The notes under the pieces are model-generated. The model saw only the letters and a program-made list of their open reading frames with translations, had not been told where the DNA came from and did not search any database. A program made the translations under genes and the position numbers. Below, piece after piece: positions 9,568 through 20,513 of a stretch of 30,617 nucleotides of DNA; position 1 is the first letter of the stretch, and the number at the start of each line of letters is the position of its first letter. Source of the stretch: Multifurca ochricompacta (lineage: Eukaryota; Basidiomycota; Agaricomycetes; Russulales; Russulaceae). The stretch is taken from NCBI GenBank assembly GCA_022496185.1, contig WTXG01000363.1:1-30617 (forward strand), read 5' to 3'.

Positions 9568-10758
9568 CTAGAAACGCGCACCATCGTCATCCTGGACCAA
9601 GTCCACATAATCATCTGCCAGGTTCCGATCTTCTATGGTGTAAGTTTCATCTGCTGCGCATTGGTGTGTGTGCAGGAAACTGTATGGGCCATGTCGTCCA
9701 CACTGGCGACACAGGTCGTAGATGGGGCAATTGAGTTCACAATGTCCTGTGTTGTGTTGCAAACATTTTCCACACCAGCCCGAGGGATTGACGATGGTGG
9801 GAGTGACACCCAGACATTGGAAAAATACAGAACCAGCTCCAATGCAGGTTACTTCAGCAGTGACGACACCACTTGCGGTTGAGAGGACAATTCCAGCTGA
9901 TGTGATACTTGCTGTCGCATCACCAGCAAGTTTCTCCATGGGGGTTTTCATGCATACGCGGCATCTCAAACCAGTTTGGCAGCAGTTGTGGTGCCGCCCC
10001 TAATGATCGTGGGGGAAGGGGTCATGCGTAGGTGTCTGCGTACCTCTCGGCAATTGTCTGATATGCATCCCCTTTCTCCAGCCTTTTCCGAATCTCTGTC
10101 AACTCCTGCTCCACTTGGAACATTCCCCTCGTGAGCCTTGTCATTTGCTTTGCGTATTCTTTGTACTGGGTATTGAGTGTGGTGCAAAGCATAAGGGTTT
10201 TCCACAGTCTCATTACTTTGGCCTTGAGACGCAGAAGTCGCATGTCATTTAACACCTCACAATTGCAAATGCTCAGGGATCGTCAGCCGCAAGGTGCCCC
10301 AACTGTTCGTCACTCATCGTGTGGTGAAGACAGCCGGTATACCATTCCTCCAAGTAAACCGGGGCTCCATAGACAGGCCCATCCTTTTTCATACACCCTG
10401 CAACATCCATCCCTCCGTTGGTGTAAAATATGTACTTAGCTATGACCTTTTCTCCATTGGCCATGGTGATCTCGAGGGGGAAGTACATAGAGGAGTTCGG
10501 GTTATTGACAAAGAAAGGGAACTCGGGTATTGTCATCTTGTTCCATGTCGAGGAGGTCATTGGGGTGGGGTTCTTCGGAATGAGTAAAGTCGTCATTGGG
10601 GTTAGGTGATTGGTTCTTGACTCATTCTTCAGCAGCTTCGTAATCAATAGGGGAGGAAGGACAAGTGGAGGGGTGAGCGGAAGGAAAAGCCTCTACAACC
10701 ACAGTGGTGGTGGTGAAGGCATCGATGGCAGCGGAGCAGCGATGAAAGAGGAAGACAT
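9568..10758 (-). pseudogene. Third ORF after pol (element 2), with zinc-knuckle cluster
   Basis: It starts at ATG 10758-10756 and stops at 9570-9568. It keeps the blocks of the element 1 ORF: NPNSSMYFPLEITMANG, IFYTNGGMDVAGCMKKDGP, a helical charged region ending GDAYQTIAERYADTY, knuckle residues CDSKYHISWNC, CGKCLQHNTGHCELNC and CRQCGRHGPY...HTHQC, and the acidic tail DDYVDLVQDDDGARF. Here the helical part and knuckles are in one frame, unlike element 1. Two CGA-to-TGA changes fall inside the knuckles, other stops lie upstream, and one base is gained near 9815. Conservation of the protein pattern despite DNA decay says the ORF was real in the common ancestor. Confidence 0.78.
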
Positions 10759-10829
10759 ATCAGTTGTGGTTAGGACATTGCTGGTGAAGCATTGTTCTGG
10801 GGGAAAGAAATCAGGAGTTCGTCCTCCTT

Positions 10830-13800
10830 TTAATTGTTTCTGGGCGCTTGGGGATGTCATAAGTGGAACTCCGCAATCAGGTCCGGGGCAAAGGTATTCC
10901 CGGCTGGTTCCCACGAATTGTCAGAGTCTGGGAAACCCTTCCACTTGATCAGGTAATGCAGCTTGTGCCCTTGGCCTCAATAGGCAGAGTTTACAATCTG
11001 CTCCACTTCCCATTCTGCTTCTCCATTGACTAACTCTGGTGGGGGTCTTGGGAAGTTTTCCCCATGAATGGATGTTTCTTTATATGGTGTGAGAAGCTTG
11101 GTGTGGAAGACCGGGTGAATCTTCCATGTGGGAGGGAGATTGAGTTCGTATGACACATCTGATAACTTCCTTGTGATTCTGAAGGGTCCATGATGTCGGG
11201 GTGCCAATTTAGCTGTGGGGTGTGACATGTGGATGTGCTTCCCTTCCAGCCAAACCTGTTCGTTGACTTGATAAGGTGTGAATTTCGAGGGTTTGTCCAA
11301 TAGGGTCTGTTGCGCCTTCAGCAAGTTTTCATTGGCGGATTTCCAGATTTCGTCCCATTGGTCAAGATGCTGTGAGGTCGTGGGAACGTTCATAGGCTTA
11401 TCGGTCCATGTGGTACGTGGCACCCAGCCCATGATAAGGGAGAATGGAGGGGTCTTTGTTGTGCCATTAGGCCAGGAGTTGTGTGCGAATTCTGCTGTTG
11501 CCAGCCAATCCGCCCAATCGTCCTGTCGTCCGTTACACCAGAATCAGAGGTATTGCTCCAGCCACTGATTGGTGCGCTCTGACTGTCCATCTGTTTGGGG
11601 GTGGTAGGCTGTCGAGATGTTTTGCTTTATGTCCAGGGTTTTGCACAGTGCTCTGGCGAATGCTGAGGTGAAGCGCAGATCTCGGTCAGAGATGACCTTG
11701 TTTGGGAGGCCGTAATGCCGGTAGACGTGGTCGAGACAGAGTTTGGCTACCCCTTCAGCTGTGACAGATTCTTTGCATGGTATGAAGAGCGCTGCCTTGG
11801 AGTAGTCGTGGTCCGTGATGGTCAGAATGGAGTCAAAGCCTCTGGAGTTGGGTAGTTTGACTATAAAATCCATGGCAATTGTCTGGAATGGCAGAGAAGT
11901 GGTGGGAGTGATGGGGAATAGTGCCGGTGGGTGTGGGTGCGTATTCACTTTGTTGGCCTGGCAGTCTGCACATCCTTTCACATAATCTTCAACATCCTTT
12001 TTCATGTTTGGCCACCAGTAATCATGTTTGGCAAGAGCGTAAGTGTTGGCGATGCCAGGGTGGCCAGCGGAGGGGAGGTCATGGTGAAAATGGATCACCC
12101 CCTCTTAATGTTGTCACCACCAGTGACAACAAGTTGGTCTCCATCTTTCCACCAAAGGCCATTAACGTTTTTCAGATTATGTGCATCAGCCCACAAGTGA
12201 CATAGTTCTGGGTTCATGTTCTGTGAGACTTGTGCCCACAGGTCCATATCATGGAGGCTGACTACAGCTGTCTTTGCAAACACCTCTTCTGGGAGGATGG
12301 TTATGTTGTCATTGTCATCTTCCCCTGTATACATGTCTGGTCTCCGTGACAGTGCATCTGCTTGTGCATTTTGACTTCCTGCAATGTGCTTTAGGGTGAA
12401 GTCATATTCCTCAAGTTCTAGGATTTATCATGCTACGTGTCAACTGATTTTGTGGGGTTCTTTCCAGTATAATAAATTGGAATGATTGGTATAGATGATG
12501 GTTTTGTGAGGATTCCCTGCAAGATATGGTCGCCAATGTTGCAATGCCTTGACTATGGCTAAGAGTTCCCATCCCAAATGTCATAATTTCGCTCGGCGAT
12601 GAAAAGGTTTCTGAGTAATATGCCACCGGGTGAAGTACTTGTAAACTGTCTCTTTGGTACAGTACTGCTCCATTTGTGAAGTGGGAGGCGTCCACTTCCA
12701 ACTCAAAGGGGTGACCTAGGTCAGGTTGGGTGAGTACTGGCTCCGAGCCAACTAGGTCTCTGATCTGCTCGAATGCTCGTTGTTGTTCGGCATTCCAGTG
12801 CCATGGCACATCCTTTTTTAAAAGGTCATTTAAGGGTCATGCAATGCCTGAAAACCCTTTGACGAAACGTCAGTAGAAGTTACAGAATCCAATAAAGGAT
12901 CGGACATCTTTGACACAGGTTGGCATCAGCCATTCCCAGATTCCTTGTACCTTCACCGGGTCCATATGCACTCACCCTCCTTCCAGGATAACTCCTAGGT
13001 ATTCGACGCTCTGCTGCTCAAGGAACACTTTGCGGGTTTGAGGTACAGATCATGTTCATGTATATTGAGCACCTGATGTACTTGCTCTCATGATGGTTTA
13101 AGTCGTCGGTGGTGGCAACCAGGATGTCATCCATGTAGATTACCACTTTGCCAGTAAGGATGAGGTCTCGAAAGATGTGATTCATCATGGATTGGAAGTC
13201 ACTGGTGAGTTCGTAAGTCCAAAGAACATGACATTTGGTTTGAACAATCCTTGGTTTGTCTTAAATGCCGCTTTGCACTGGTCGCCTTCCTTGATCCTGA
13301 TGTTGTTGTAACCCCAACATATGTCCATTTTTGAAAAGAGGGACTTATCCCTCATGGTGTCAATAAGTTCAGAAATGAGAGGCAGTGGATAGACGTTTTT
13401 TACAGTGTACATGTTGATCTTTCGGTAGTCCTGGACTGGTCGTAGCTTGCCGTCCTTCTTCTTGATGAAGAAGAAGGGTGAGGCGTATTGTGACTTGGAT
13501 GGGCAAATGTATCCCTTGGCTAGGTGCTCCAGGAATTCAGTGAGTGCTACTTGCTCAGATTGGGACAATGGATAGATTTTGCAATCTATGGCTGCTGGTG
13601 TATTGGGGAGGAGGTCGATAGCGTGATCCCATGGTCGCTTTGGGGGAAAGCAATGTGACTCCTCCTCTGAGAATACCCTCCAATGTTGCTGATAAACACT
13701 TGGCACTACGTCCTGGTAAGTTTCTCAGCCTGCCCCTGCACTGCCTTCTGGGCTAATTCTGACACTTTAGTGACATAACAATGACCAGGGTTGTTTTCTT

Positions 13801-14295
13801 CTTCAGTACAGGTGGTCCTCACTACTGGATGCCTGATCGTATAATCGTAACCCAGTGATGTGATAATGATTGGGTAGGATTCCTTGTCCATGGTTGCGTC
13901 AGCCCAGTTAACTTTTGGTTCAAAAGTGGCAAGCCATGGATATCCCAAAATAAGATCTTCATCCCCTAGATCTGTAACTAAGAAGCGAATGACCTTTGTT
14001 ATCTCTCCAACTTGGACGTTTAGATCCATGTAGTGGGTGATCTTTCCAGCACAATTGGCTGTTCCATCAATGTTCCAGATGTTTTTTTCCTGGGGAAGCG
14101 CCAGTCTTCCCAAACCCATCGTTTTTAATTAGTCGTGGGTGAATGAAGTTATCAGTGGCTCCAGAGTCCACTAAAATGTCTTGATCGGCCGTCCTCTGTG
14201 TAGTTTCAAAATGGACTGGTATTTTAATGACTTGAATTGACTAGCATACACAGAGGTGACATGGAGTGCTCACGCCCAGGCCGATGGGTTTGAGC
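10830..14295 (-). pseudogene. pol: pol (protease, RT, RNase H, integrase, chromodomain), element 2
   Basis: Domains run from high to low coordinates: protease with DSGATDNF (14136-14162 region), RT with KKKDGKLRPVQDYRKIN (about 13440) and YMDD (13126-13137), RNase H with FELEVDASHFTNGAVL (about 12690), and integrase with HHDLPSAGHPG, CADCQANK, DFIVKLPNSRGF and an intact [13 protein letters not shown] segment (11544-12098). The C terminus has WKIHPVFH and a chromodomain (YLIKWKGFPDSDNSWEP near 10945). The frame ends with TAA at 10832-10830. It is broken into at least six frames. The integrase core is better preserved than in element 1, showing that the two copies decayed independently. Confidence 0.9.
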
Positions 14296-16411
14296 CTAAC
14301 AAAAATCCTTTTTCACAAATGCCTTTTCTACCAAGATGGCGCGCACTTCCTCACTTTCTTTCATCATGTTAGCCCATATATCCTGAGCTTTCTCCTCCTT
14401 TGTCCTCTTGTCTACAGCGGGTGGGTTATTTTGAGCAGGACTTTCTGTCATGATGGTTGCTGTGGCAGCACGTGCCCCTTCTTGGACAATCCCGAGACAT
14501 ATGTCCTAGTGCTCTACAGCGAAAGCATCACCCCTCCTTCATTAGTGTCTGCCGTTCATCCTCCATAAGTGCTGCCCGAGCTCAGGCCCGGTCTGCAGAG
14601 GTATCCATAGCGTTTGGATCCCTCTGGGTATGCTGGGCAGGTTTTACTCCGAAGGCGGCCTTCCACTGGTCTTGGGTTTTTCCTTTCTTGGTGTCAACTC
14701 CAAACCGTGTCTGGAAGTCCAGATAATCTTGTTTGTTACAAACCCCATCCGTCCCGTCTTGTTTTCCTTTTTCCTCATCACGTGACTTGCTGTCGGGACA
14801 TGTTTGTCCTCTTTGTTGACTGCACCGTGACCGGCTTTGTCCTTGTTTGTCCCTTATCTCTGACTCATGCTGTGCTTATCTATGACTCATACTTTACATC
14901 AGGATGCTTACGTATTTTCCCACCAGAATCGCGACTATACCAGATTCATCTATGTATATTCCCATCTGGCCCACTTGACTCCATTTCCCCCTTTGGCTAC
15001 ATTACAACTTTGTTGATACACCGAGTACGATACTCCGATTCAGACTCCAATCTCTATTACGTATATAAGGCCTGCCTAGATAGCCTGTATGCCTTAGACT
15101 CGACTTCTTAATCGACTTGGTGCATTACCTTCTGGGGTGATTCCTAAGACCCGACTCTTGGATCGTCTCAGTGCTTTTGGCACTTTTCCGCTCACCAGTA
15201 CTAAGGGATTAGCTCCTTGGTATTGACTCCTCACCCGAACTCCGTGCACTTGAAAGACAGTGTACACCTGACTTCGTAGTTTTGCTACGCGACTTATCAC
15301 ACGTCGTGATGAACGCCCGCATCAGGCGTTACATTGTTGCTGCCACCGGGCAGCATCGACCCAGCCATCCCAGTCATGAGGATGATGGAACTGTATGATG
15401 TTTTTGACTAGCAGGTTAGGTAGTCCTTGTGAGAAGAGGTCTAATGTAGCCTCTTCAATCTGTGTCATAGCCGGCTCTATTGGCCAGGCTTCTGAACTTG
15501 GCGATGTATGCATCTAGTTTGCCTTTCTCCATTCTGAGGGATTTCAATTCTCGGGCTGCCTTCTGCTTGGCCTGCCTGTCTGTAAAGGCATCTTTGAACC
15601 TGTCAGCAATGGTCTCCCAAAGACCTTCGCTGGTGGTGTGATGCCTGCTTTCAACCTGCTCGTTCAACCATTCCAACTGCTCCATGGTCCAGTCATCTAC
15701 TGCGTCTCCTCAAATTAAGGAAAGGAACAGATTGGCGGCATTGGAATGGGTTGACAATCTGTGGAACATTGTGATTGAAATTCTTAAAGGTCGTGAACTC
15801 CAACATAAACTTCTTGCTCTGCAAGTGGTCCCCTGTAAACGTTTGGGGTAGCACTCCTGACAGTCGTCCCGATGGAGGGGAATGTTGGGTGGTGCCACCG
15901 CAGGGGCTGGTGGGGCAGGATCTGGGAGTTGAGCGGCAATGGTAGACATGGGTTGATGGGATGGGGTGATCATTTGTGTGGATTGTATCGATATCTGTGG
16001 AGTTGTCAAAGCAGGGGCTCTGATCGTGACAACTGCCGGTGCAACCAGAGACGTAGATGCTGCTAATGCTGGTGCTTCTTCTTCGCTGGGTTCTTCTACA
16101 TACTCCTCTGGTTCGGAGTCCGTGACAATGGCCGGAGGATTTTCTCTCCATGGGCCTAGTCCAAATTCAGGTGGGGCAGGTCCTGTAGTGACCCAAGAGT
16201 GTCGGCTATCCAATATCGGATGCAGTACCAAACTCTTTCTCATCGTCGTATTCTACCAGTTGGTATCTTCCGTCGTGATAGATGTAGTATCCAAACTCAG
16301 TTTCAAAGTCCTTCCAGCGGCAGAGCCAAGTACTTGCTGTGAAAGATTATTCTTGTCTCTGCGTTCAATGAGTTCTTCTCAGAAGAGGGTCTGACTGCGG
16401 CTGGAAGCCAC
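14296..16411 (-). pseudogene. gag: gag, element 2, split by solo LTR G
   Basis: The N-terminal part (16411 to 15339) has WVTTGPAPPEFGLGPWRENP, the acidic SEPEEYVEEPSEEE and the gag core (WETIADRFKDAFTD, LDLFSQGLPN). The C-terminal part (14728 to 14296) holds the degraded zinc-knuckle region and ends at 14298-14296. The solo LTR G with a TTGTT duplication separates the two. In the acidic region element 2 keeps a frame that element 1 has lost near 598, so the two copies decayed in different places. It starts at GTG GCT TCC as in element 1. Confidence 0.8.
14734..15333 (+). repeat. Solo LTR, family G, TSD TTGTT
   Basis: 600 bp, TGTTACAAAC to AGGCGTTACA, flanked by TTGTT at 14729-14733 and 15334-15338. 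TATATAA lies at 15062-15068 and the 11-mer AGACTCGACTT at 15096-15106, with the same 34-base spacing as in LTR A. Elsewhere it is clearly diverged from A, so it is a sister family with the same priming scheme. Many CpG sites are intact (CGCGACTT, CGTCGTGATGAACGCCCGC), which points to a young insertion. Confidence 0.9.
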
Positions 16412-16417
16412 TGTGAG

Positions 16418-17180
16418 AGACTCGATGTCACAGCCAGGTCTCTGCTGTGTCCAGGGTTGTTCAAGTCAAGGCCCCTTCAAGATGTGGGGTGCATGCAAGG
16501 TCAAGACAGTCAAGGGTAAGTCAATTCAGGTGTCAGGGTGAGCCACAGAGGGCCAGGGTTAAGGATCAAGGTCAAGGCTGCCGAAGCAAGTCAATTCAAG
16601 GTCAAGGCAAACTACAAGGAGCTGCAGTCAAGGTTCAAGATGCCACAAGTTACAAGAAGGGCACGCGTGCAAGAAGCGAGTCGAGGCAGTGGCAATATGC
16701 CCTGCTGAAGATCTGGGGTGAAGGCTTCCTAAGTTGCAGCTTAGGAAGTTCAAGAGGGATTCTGAGGAAGAACAATAAACCTGTATTAGATACAAGAGAA
16801 CAGACTTAAGGTCTGTCTCTCCAATATGTCCTGCTTAAATACATGTACTGTAGTGTCTTGTAAATAAAGTAGAAGATTCAATATAGTAAAGTAAGTGTCC
16901 ATGTGAATCTCCAGTGGAGATTGGGTCAGGAAGTGCCAGTGGTGTTGCACCCACTCCAAAAGCGAATGAGTGTCAATCCCAGTCAGTCTAAGAAGTCCGA
17001 AAATCAGATAAGTAAAGATCAGTAAAGATCATCAGCTCCAGTCACATGACTCGGAGTGAGAAGTTGAAACAAGTAAACAAGTCGAATGCGCGCAAGTCGA
17101 AAAACCATCACAAAACATTACATGTACATCACACACGCATCACAAACCGTTACATCAACAAAAAGCGTCACACTCAACTT
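16418..17180 (-). other. Primer-binding site of element 2, disrupted
   Basis: Element 1 has AGACTCGACTTGATGTTAC (reverse complement) across PBS and LTR end. Element 2 has AGACTCGA at 16418-16425 and CTCAACTTGATGTTAC from 17173, with an LTR B between them. Removing LTR B and one copy of CTCGA/CTCAA restores the site. The matching 11-mer in its 5' LTR is at 17406-17416. Confidence 0.75.
16426..17172 (+). repeat. Solo LTR, family B, copy 3, inserted in the PBS of element 2
   Basis: 747 bp, TGTCACAGCC to AGCGTCACA, flanked by CTCGA (16421-16425) and CTCAA (17173-17177), a 5-bp duplication with one G-to-A change at a CpG. It contains the conserved segment GATACAAGAGAACAGACTTA (16791 on) followed by the inverted AAGGTCTGT. 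TTAAATACATG (about 16835) and AATAAA (about 16864) suggest plus-strand promoter and poly(A) signals. Copy 2 (18270-21166) starts identically but ends about 18 bases earlier. Confidence 0.85.
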
Positions 17181-17182
17181 GA

Positions 17183-17768
17183 TGTTACATCTGGTGTGGG
17201 ATGTTCTGCACGACGTGTGCAACAGTGTTGATCAGGGGTTTCAGATAAGAAGCCAATAAGACTTCTTGGAGTTCAAATGGACGAGTCAAAGTCAAAGGGG
17301 CTGTTCCCTATGACAATGTTAAGTGGAAAAGTACCCAAAGTACTGAGACAGACGAGTCAGAGGTTCCAAAGGGAAGTCCAGAAGACAAACACCGATGTAT
17401 TCAATAAGTCGAGTCTGAGGTCTACAAGGTAGCTACAGTGGACTTATATACGTAACCCAGCGGGCGTCTATGAGATAAGAGTACGGAGTCAAGTGGGCCC
17501 AAATATCCGAAAGCAGAGGGCGTAAAGCCTGGCTTCTGATAGGGAACTAAGTAAGTGTCTGTTGTAAGATAAGAAGATAACAGGATAAGAAGGGTAAGCA
17601 TGAGCAAATAGTATGTATACAAGTCCAAACAACAGTCACAGGGATGGGAGCAGCGCATGTGAGGGGTCCCAGGAGGGAGACGTAATAAGGAAGTGTAACA
17701 TCAGTGGGCAAGTGGGATCTCTGTTGGGGAGGGTAAAGAAAATAGGGCTGCTAGGCCTGGTCATAACA
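17183..17768 (-). repeat. 5' LTR of element 2, family A
   Basis: 586 bp, TGTTACATCT to GGTCATAACA on the plus strand, directly adjoining the ATGTG target duplication at 17769. Near identity with 8950-9536 shows that the two LTRs belong to one insertion despite the 7.6 kb between them. Confidence 0.93.
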
Positions 17769-18753
17769 ATGTGTCTGGAGATGCTTCAGGCATCTAAGGT
17801 TCACTTCAGCTGTAGATTAGATTAGATTAGATTCTGCAGTATTGGACTTTTTATGTTATCTTATTACATTTTTTCTCACCTTACTCAGCTGATTAGTGAT
17901 GGACTTAGTAATGCACAGTATAGCATGTGATTCTCCTTTGGCCAATGGCCTTTATCCCTCTTGTTTATTGTCTGGCACTTGTGGACTTATTCCCAGTGCA
18001 CACAGACCATCCCTTGGGGTATATAAGGGTGTCTGTTTCATCTCTTTCACTTCAGAGTTCTTCTAACCTCTGAAGTACTTGTCTTTGTTCTAGCTTCACT
18101 GCTACTAACCAACAGTCAGTATAACCAGCAGCATGATTGTTTCACAACACAGACCCTTCTGTGCCATCTGGACTTTCCTTCCTGATCATGTCTCCCTCTT
18201 ACATTCCCCCTCATGGTCTATTCTGTGACTGACTTTGTATCTACTTGTGTCTTGCTTACCTATGTTGACTGTCACAGCCAGGTGTTGTGTTACATCTGGT
18301 GTGGGATGTTCTGCACAATGTGTGCCTTCAGCTTTGTTTGAGGGTTCAGGTAAGAAGTCAATGGGACTTCTTGGAGTTTGAGATGGGAGGAGTCAACATT
18401 AAAGGGAGCTGTTCCCTGAAACAATGTTGAGTGGAAAGTGCCAGAAGCATGGAGACAACTAAGTCAAAGTTCAAAGGGACTGTCCAGAAGACAAACACCA
18501 ATGTATTCAATAAGTCGAGTCTGAGGTCTACAGTGTAGCTACAGTGGACTTATATATGTAATTGAATGGGTGTCTAAGAGATAAGGATCACAGAGTCAAG
18601 TGGGCCCAAATATATGAAAGCAGATGGCATAAAGCCTGGCTTCTGATAGGGAATTAAGTAAGAGTCTGGTCATAAGGATAAAGAGATAAGGGAACAATCA
18701 TAGGCAAACATAGTGTAAACAAGTCCAAAGGCAGTCATGGGACAGAAGCAAAG

Positions 18754-19329
18754 TGTTACAAACCATGCCAGCAACCCCTTTTCTTTACCCTTCCCAATGT
18801 GAATCCTTCTCTCCCACCTGTACTACATTTCCTGATCATGTCCCCTTCCTGGGATCCCTCATGTGCCTTGCTCCCTTCCCATGACCACCTTTGTACTTAT
18901 TGACTTGACTTTGCCTATGATTGATCCCTTATCTCTTTATCCTTATGACCAGACACTTACTTAATTCCCTATCAGAAGCCAGGCTTTACACCATCTGCTT
19001 TTGTATATTTGGGCCCACTTGACTCCAGACATCTTATCTTTAGACACCTGTTCAATTATGTATATAAGTCCACCATAGCTACACTGTAGACCTCAGACTC
19101 AACTTATTGAATACATCAGTGCTTGTCTTCTGGACATTTCCCTTTGGACCATGACTTGTCTGTCTCAGTACTTCTGGTACTCTTCCACTTAACATTGTCT
19201 TAGGGAGCAGCCCCCTTTGACTTTGACTCATCCCCATTACCACTCCAAGAGACCCTGTTGGTCTCTTATCTGATCATGAATGAATGCTGTCACACAAGTT
19301 GTGTGGAACATCCTGCACCAGATGTAACA
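18754..19329 (+). repeat. Solo LTR, family A, forward, TSD CAAAG
   Basis: 576 bp, TGTTACAAAC to AGATGTAACA. The left duplication CAAAG is at 18749-18753. The right copy is CAAA (19330-19333) plus G 19941 once LTR D is removed. TATATAA occurs near 19060. CpG sites are almost fully lost. Confidence 0.87.
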
Positions 19330-19333
19330 CAAA

Positions 19334-19935
19334 TGTCACAACCTACCCAGTGTACACAATAGATGGCAAGATGTGGGGGACACACAAGCAGTGACAGCAG
19401 TCATGCAGGGTCTGCAAGGACAATGCCAGCTTAGTCATGATGTCCCACACCAAAGTCCAGAAGACAAATATGGCATGAGGTACAGAAGCAGATCATGTGA
19501 CAGTAAGGTTTGATGCCTCATGTACAGAAGGACCCTGAACCTTAGTTGATGTGGGAAGACAGTGGCACTGGTTCTGATGGAAGGTTCCATAGTCACATGT
19601 CCAGAACCACAGCACTTAGATAGACAGATAAGAACCCTGATGACTAAGCTAGTCCAGCATGTATATATACCCTAGCTAGTCTCACTCAGATGGTTCCCCA
19701 TCTTGAGCTTTTGTGTCAATGAGAAGTCTTGTGGACCTTTACTTCCTTCCTTGCATCTCACCACCCAAACTTGTCCCTTTGGTACTCATCCTTTGGGACT
19801 TGTACACTGAGCCTGTGACTTTGGTAGACCCTGTTGTCGGACTTATTGTCTCCACATCATTCCAAGATCGTCCTGACCTTGTCACTGTGACCTAGCCACC
19901 TGTACTTGACTGCATACACCCCTCTGAGCATAACA
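19334..19935 (+). repeat. Solo LTR, family D, TSD ACAAA
   Basis: 602 bp, TGTCACAACC to GAGCATAACA, flanked by ACAAA at 19329-19333 and 19936-19940. TATATATACCC near 19662 is a probable promoter; orientation is inferred from pyrimidine-rich sequence downstream of it. It inserted at the right junction of the forward LTR A. Only one copy is seen in this window, so the family rests on its ends and TSD. Confidence 0.8.
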
Positions 19936-20010
19936 ACAAAGCATGTGAGGTATCCCAGGAGGGAGACATGATTAGAAAATGTAGCATAGGTGGAAGAGAA
20001 GGGTTTGTGT

Positions 20011-20513
20011 TGTTGACACAGGATGTGTCTGGAGATGCTTCAGGCATCTAAGGTTCACTTCAGCTGTAGATTAGATTAGATTAGATTCCGGAGTATCGGA
20101 CTTTTTATGTTATCTTTATTACATTCTTTCTCACCTTACTCAGCTGATTAGTGATGGACTTAGTAATGCGCAGTATAGCATGTGATTCTCCTTTGGCCAA
20201 TGGCCTTTATCCCTCTTGTTTATTGTCTGGCACTTGTGGACTTATTCCCAGTGCACACAGACCATCCCTTGGGGTATATAAGGGTGTCTGTTTTGTCTCT
20301 TACACTTCAGAGTTATCTTCACCTCTGAAGTGTAAGTCCCTTCCTACTATACTTCTGTTTTACCTTTGACTAACTGTCTCTTGTAGATTACTTGTCTTTT
20401 ATGTGTGTAGTATAGTAATCTACAGTTATCTTCACCTCTGAAGTATTACTTGTCTTTTAGCCTAACCCACTACTAACCACAGTCAGTATAACCAGCAACA
20501 TGATTGTTCCACA
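20011..20513 (+). repeat. Solo LTR, family C, copy 2, TSD TGTGT
   Basis: 503 bp, TGTTGACACA to TTGTTCCACA, with perfect duplication TGTGT at 20006-20010 and 20514-20518. It contains tandem GATTA units (20072 on), TATATAAGG near 20276 and a stem CTTCAGAG/CTCTGAAG just after it. A second copy of the stem half (TTCACCTCTGAAGT) follows about 105 bases downstream. Confidence 0.9.

Larger units (their letters stand above)
8950..17768 (-). mobile_element. Ty3/gypsy chromodomain LTR retrotransposon, element 2
   Basis: This is the same layout as element 1 on the minus strand: 5' LTR at 17183-17768, gag, pol, third ORF, 3' LTR at 8950-9536. A perfect target duplication ATGTG flanks it (8945-8949, 17769-17773). 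Its target was an LTR C, which reads through when element 2 is removed. The element holds two later insertions, solo LTR G (14734-15333) in gag and solo LTR B (16426-17172) in the PBS. The body is rich in TG/CA relative to element 1 and has many CGA-to-TGA stops and frameshifts, so it is older and inactive. Confidence 0.94.
8933..18146 (+). repeat. LTR family C, copy 1, split by element 2
   Basis: The left 17 bases (TGTTGACACAGGATGTG, 8933-8949) and the right part (17774-18146) join to match C copies 2 (20011-20513) and 3 (24968-25477). Element 2 with its ATGTG duplication lies between them. GGGGTATATAAGGG near 18015 is the promoter. It ends TTTCACA at 18146. The outer flanks (TAGAC left, ACACA right) are not a target duplication and belong to different repeats. 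It lacks a ~105-base internal segment present in copies 2 and 3. Confidence 0.8.

Noticed and set aside
19713..19895. 60-codon ORF in LTR D
   Set aside because: It is contained in an LTR with TSD and TATA box and has no domain; a chance frame.
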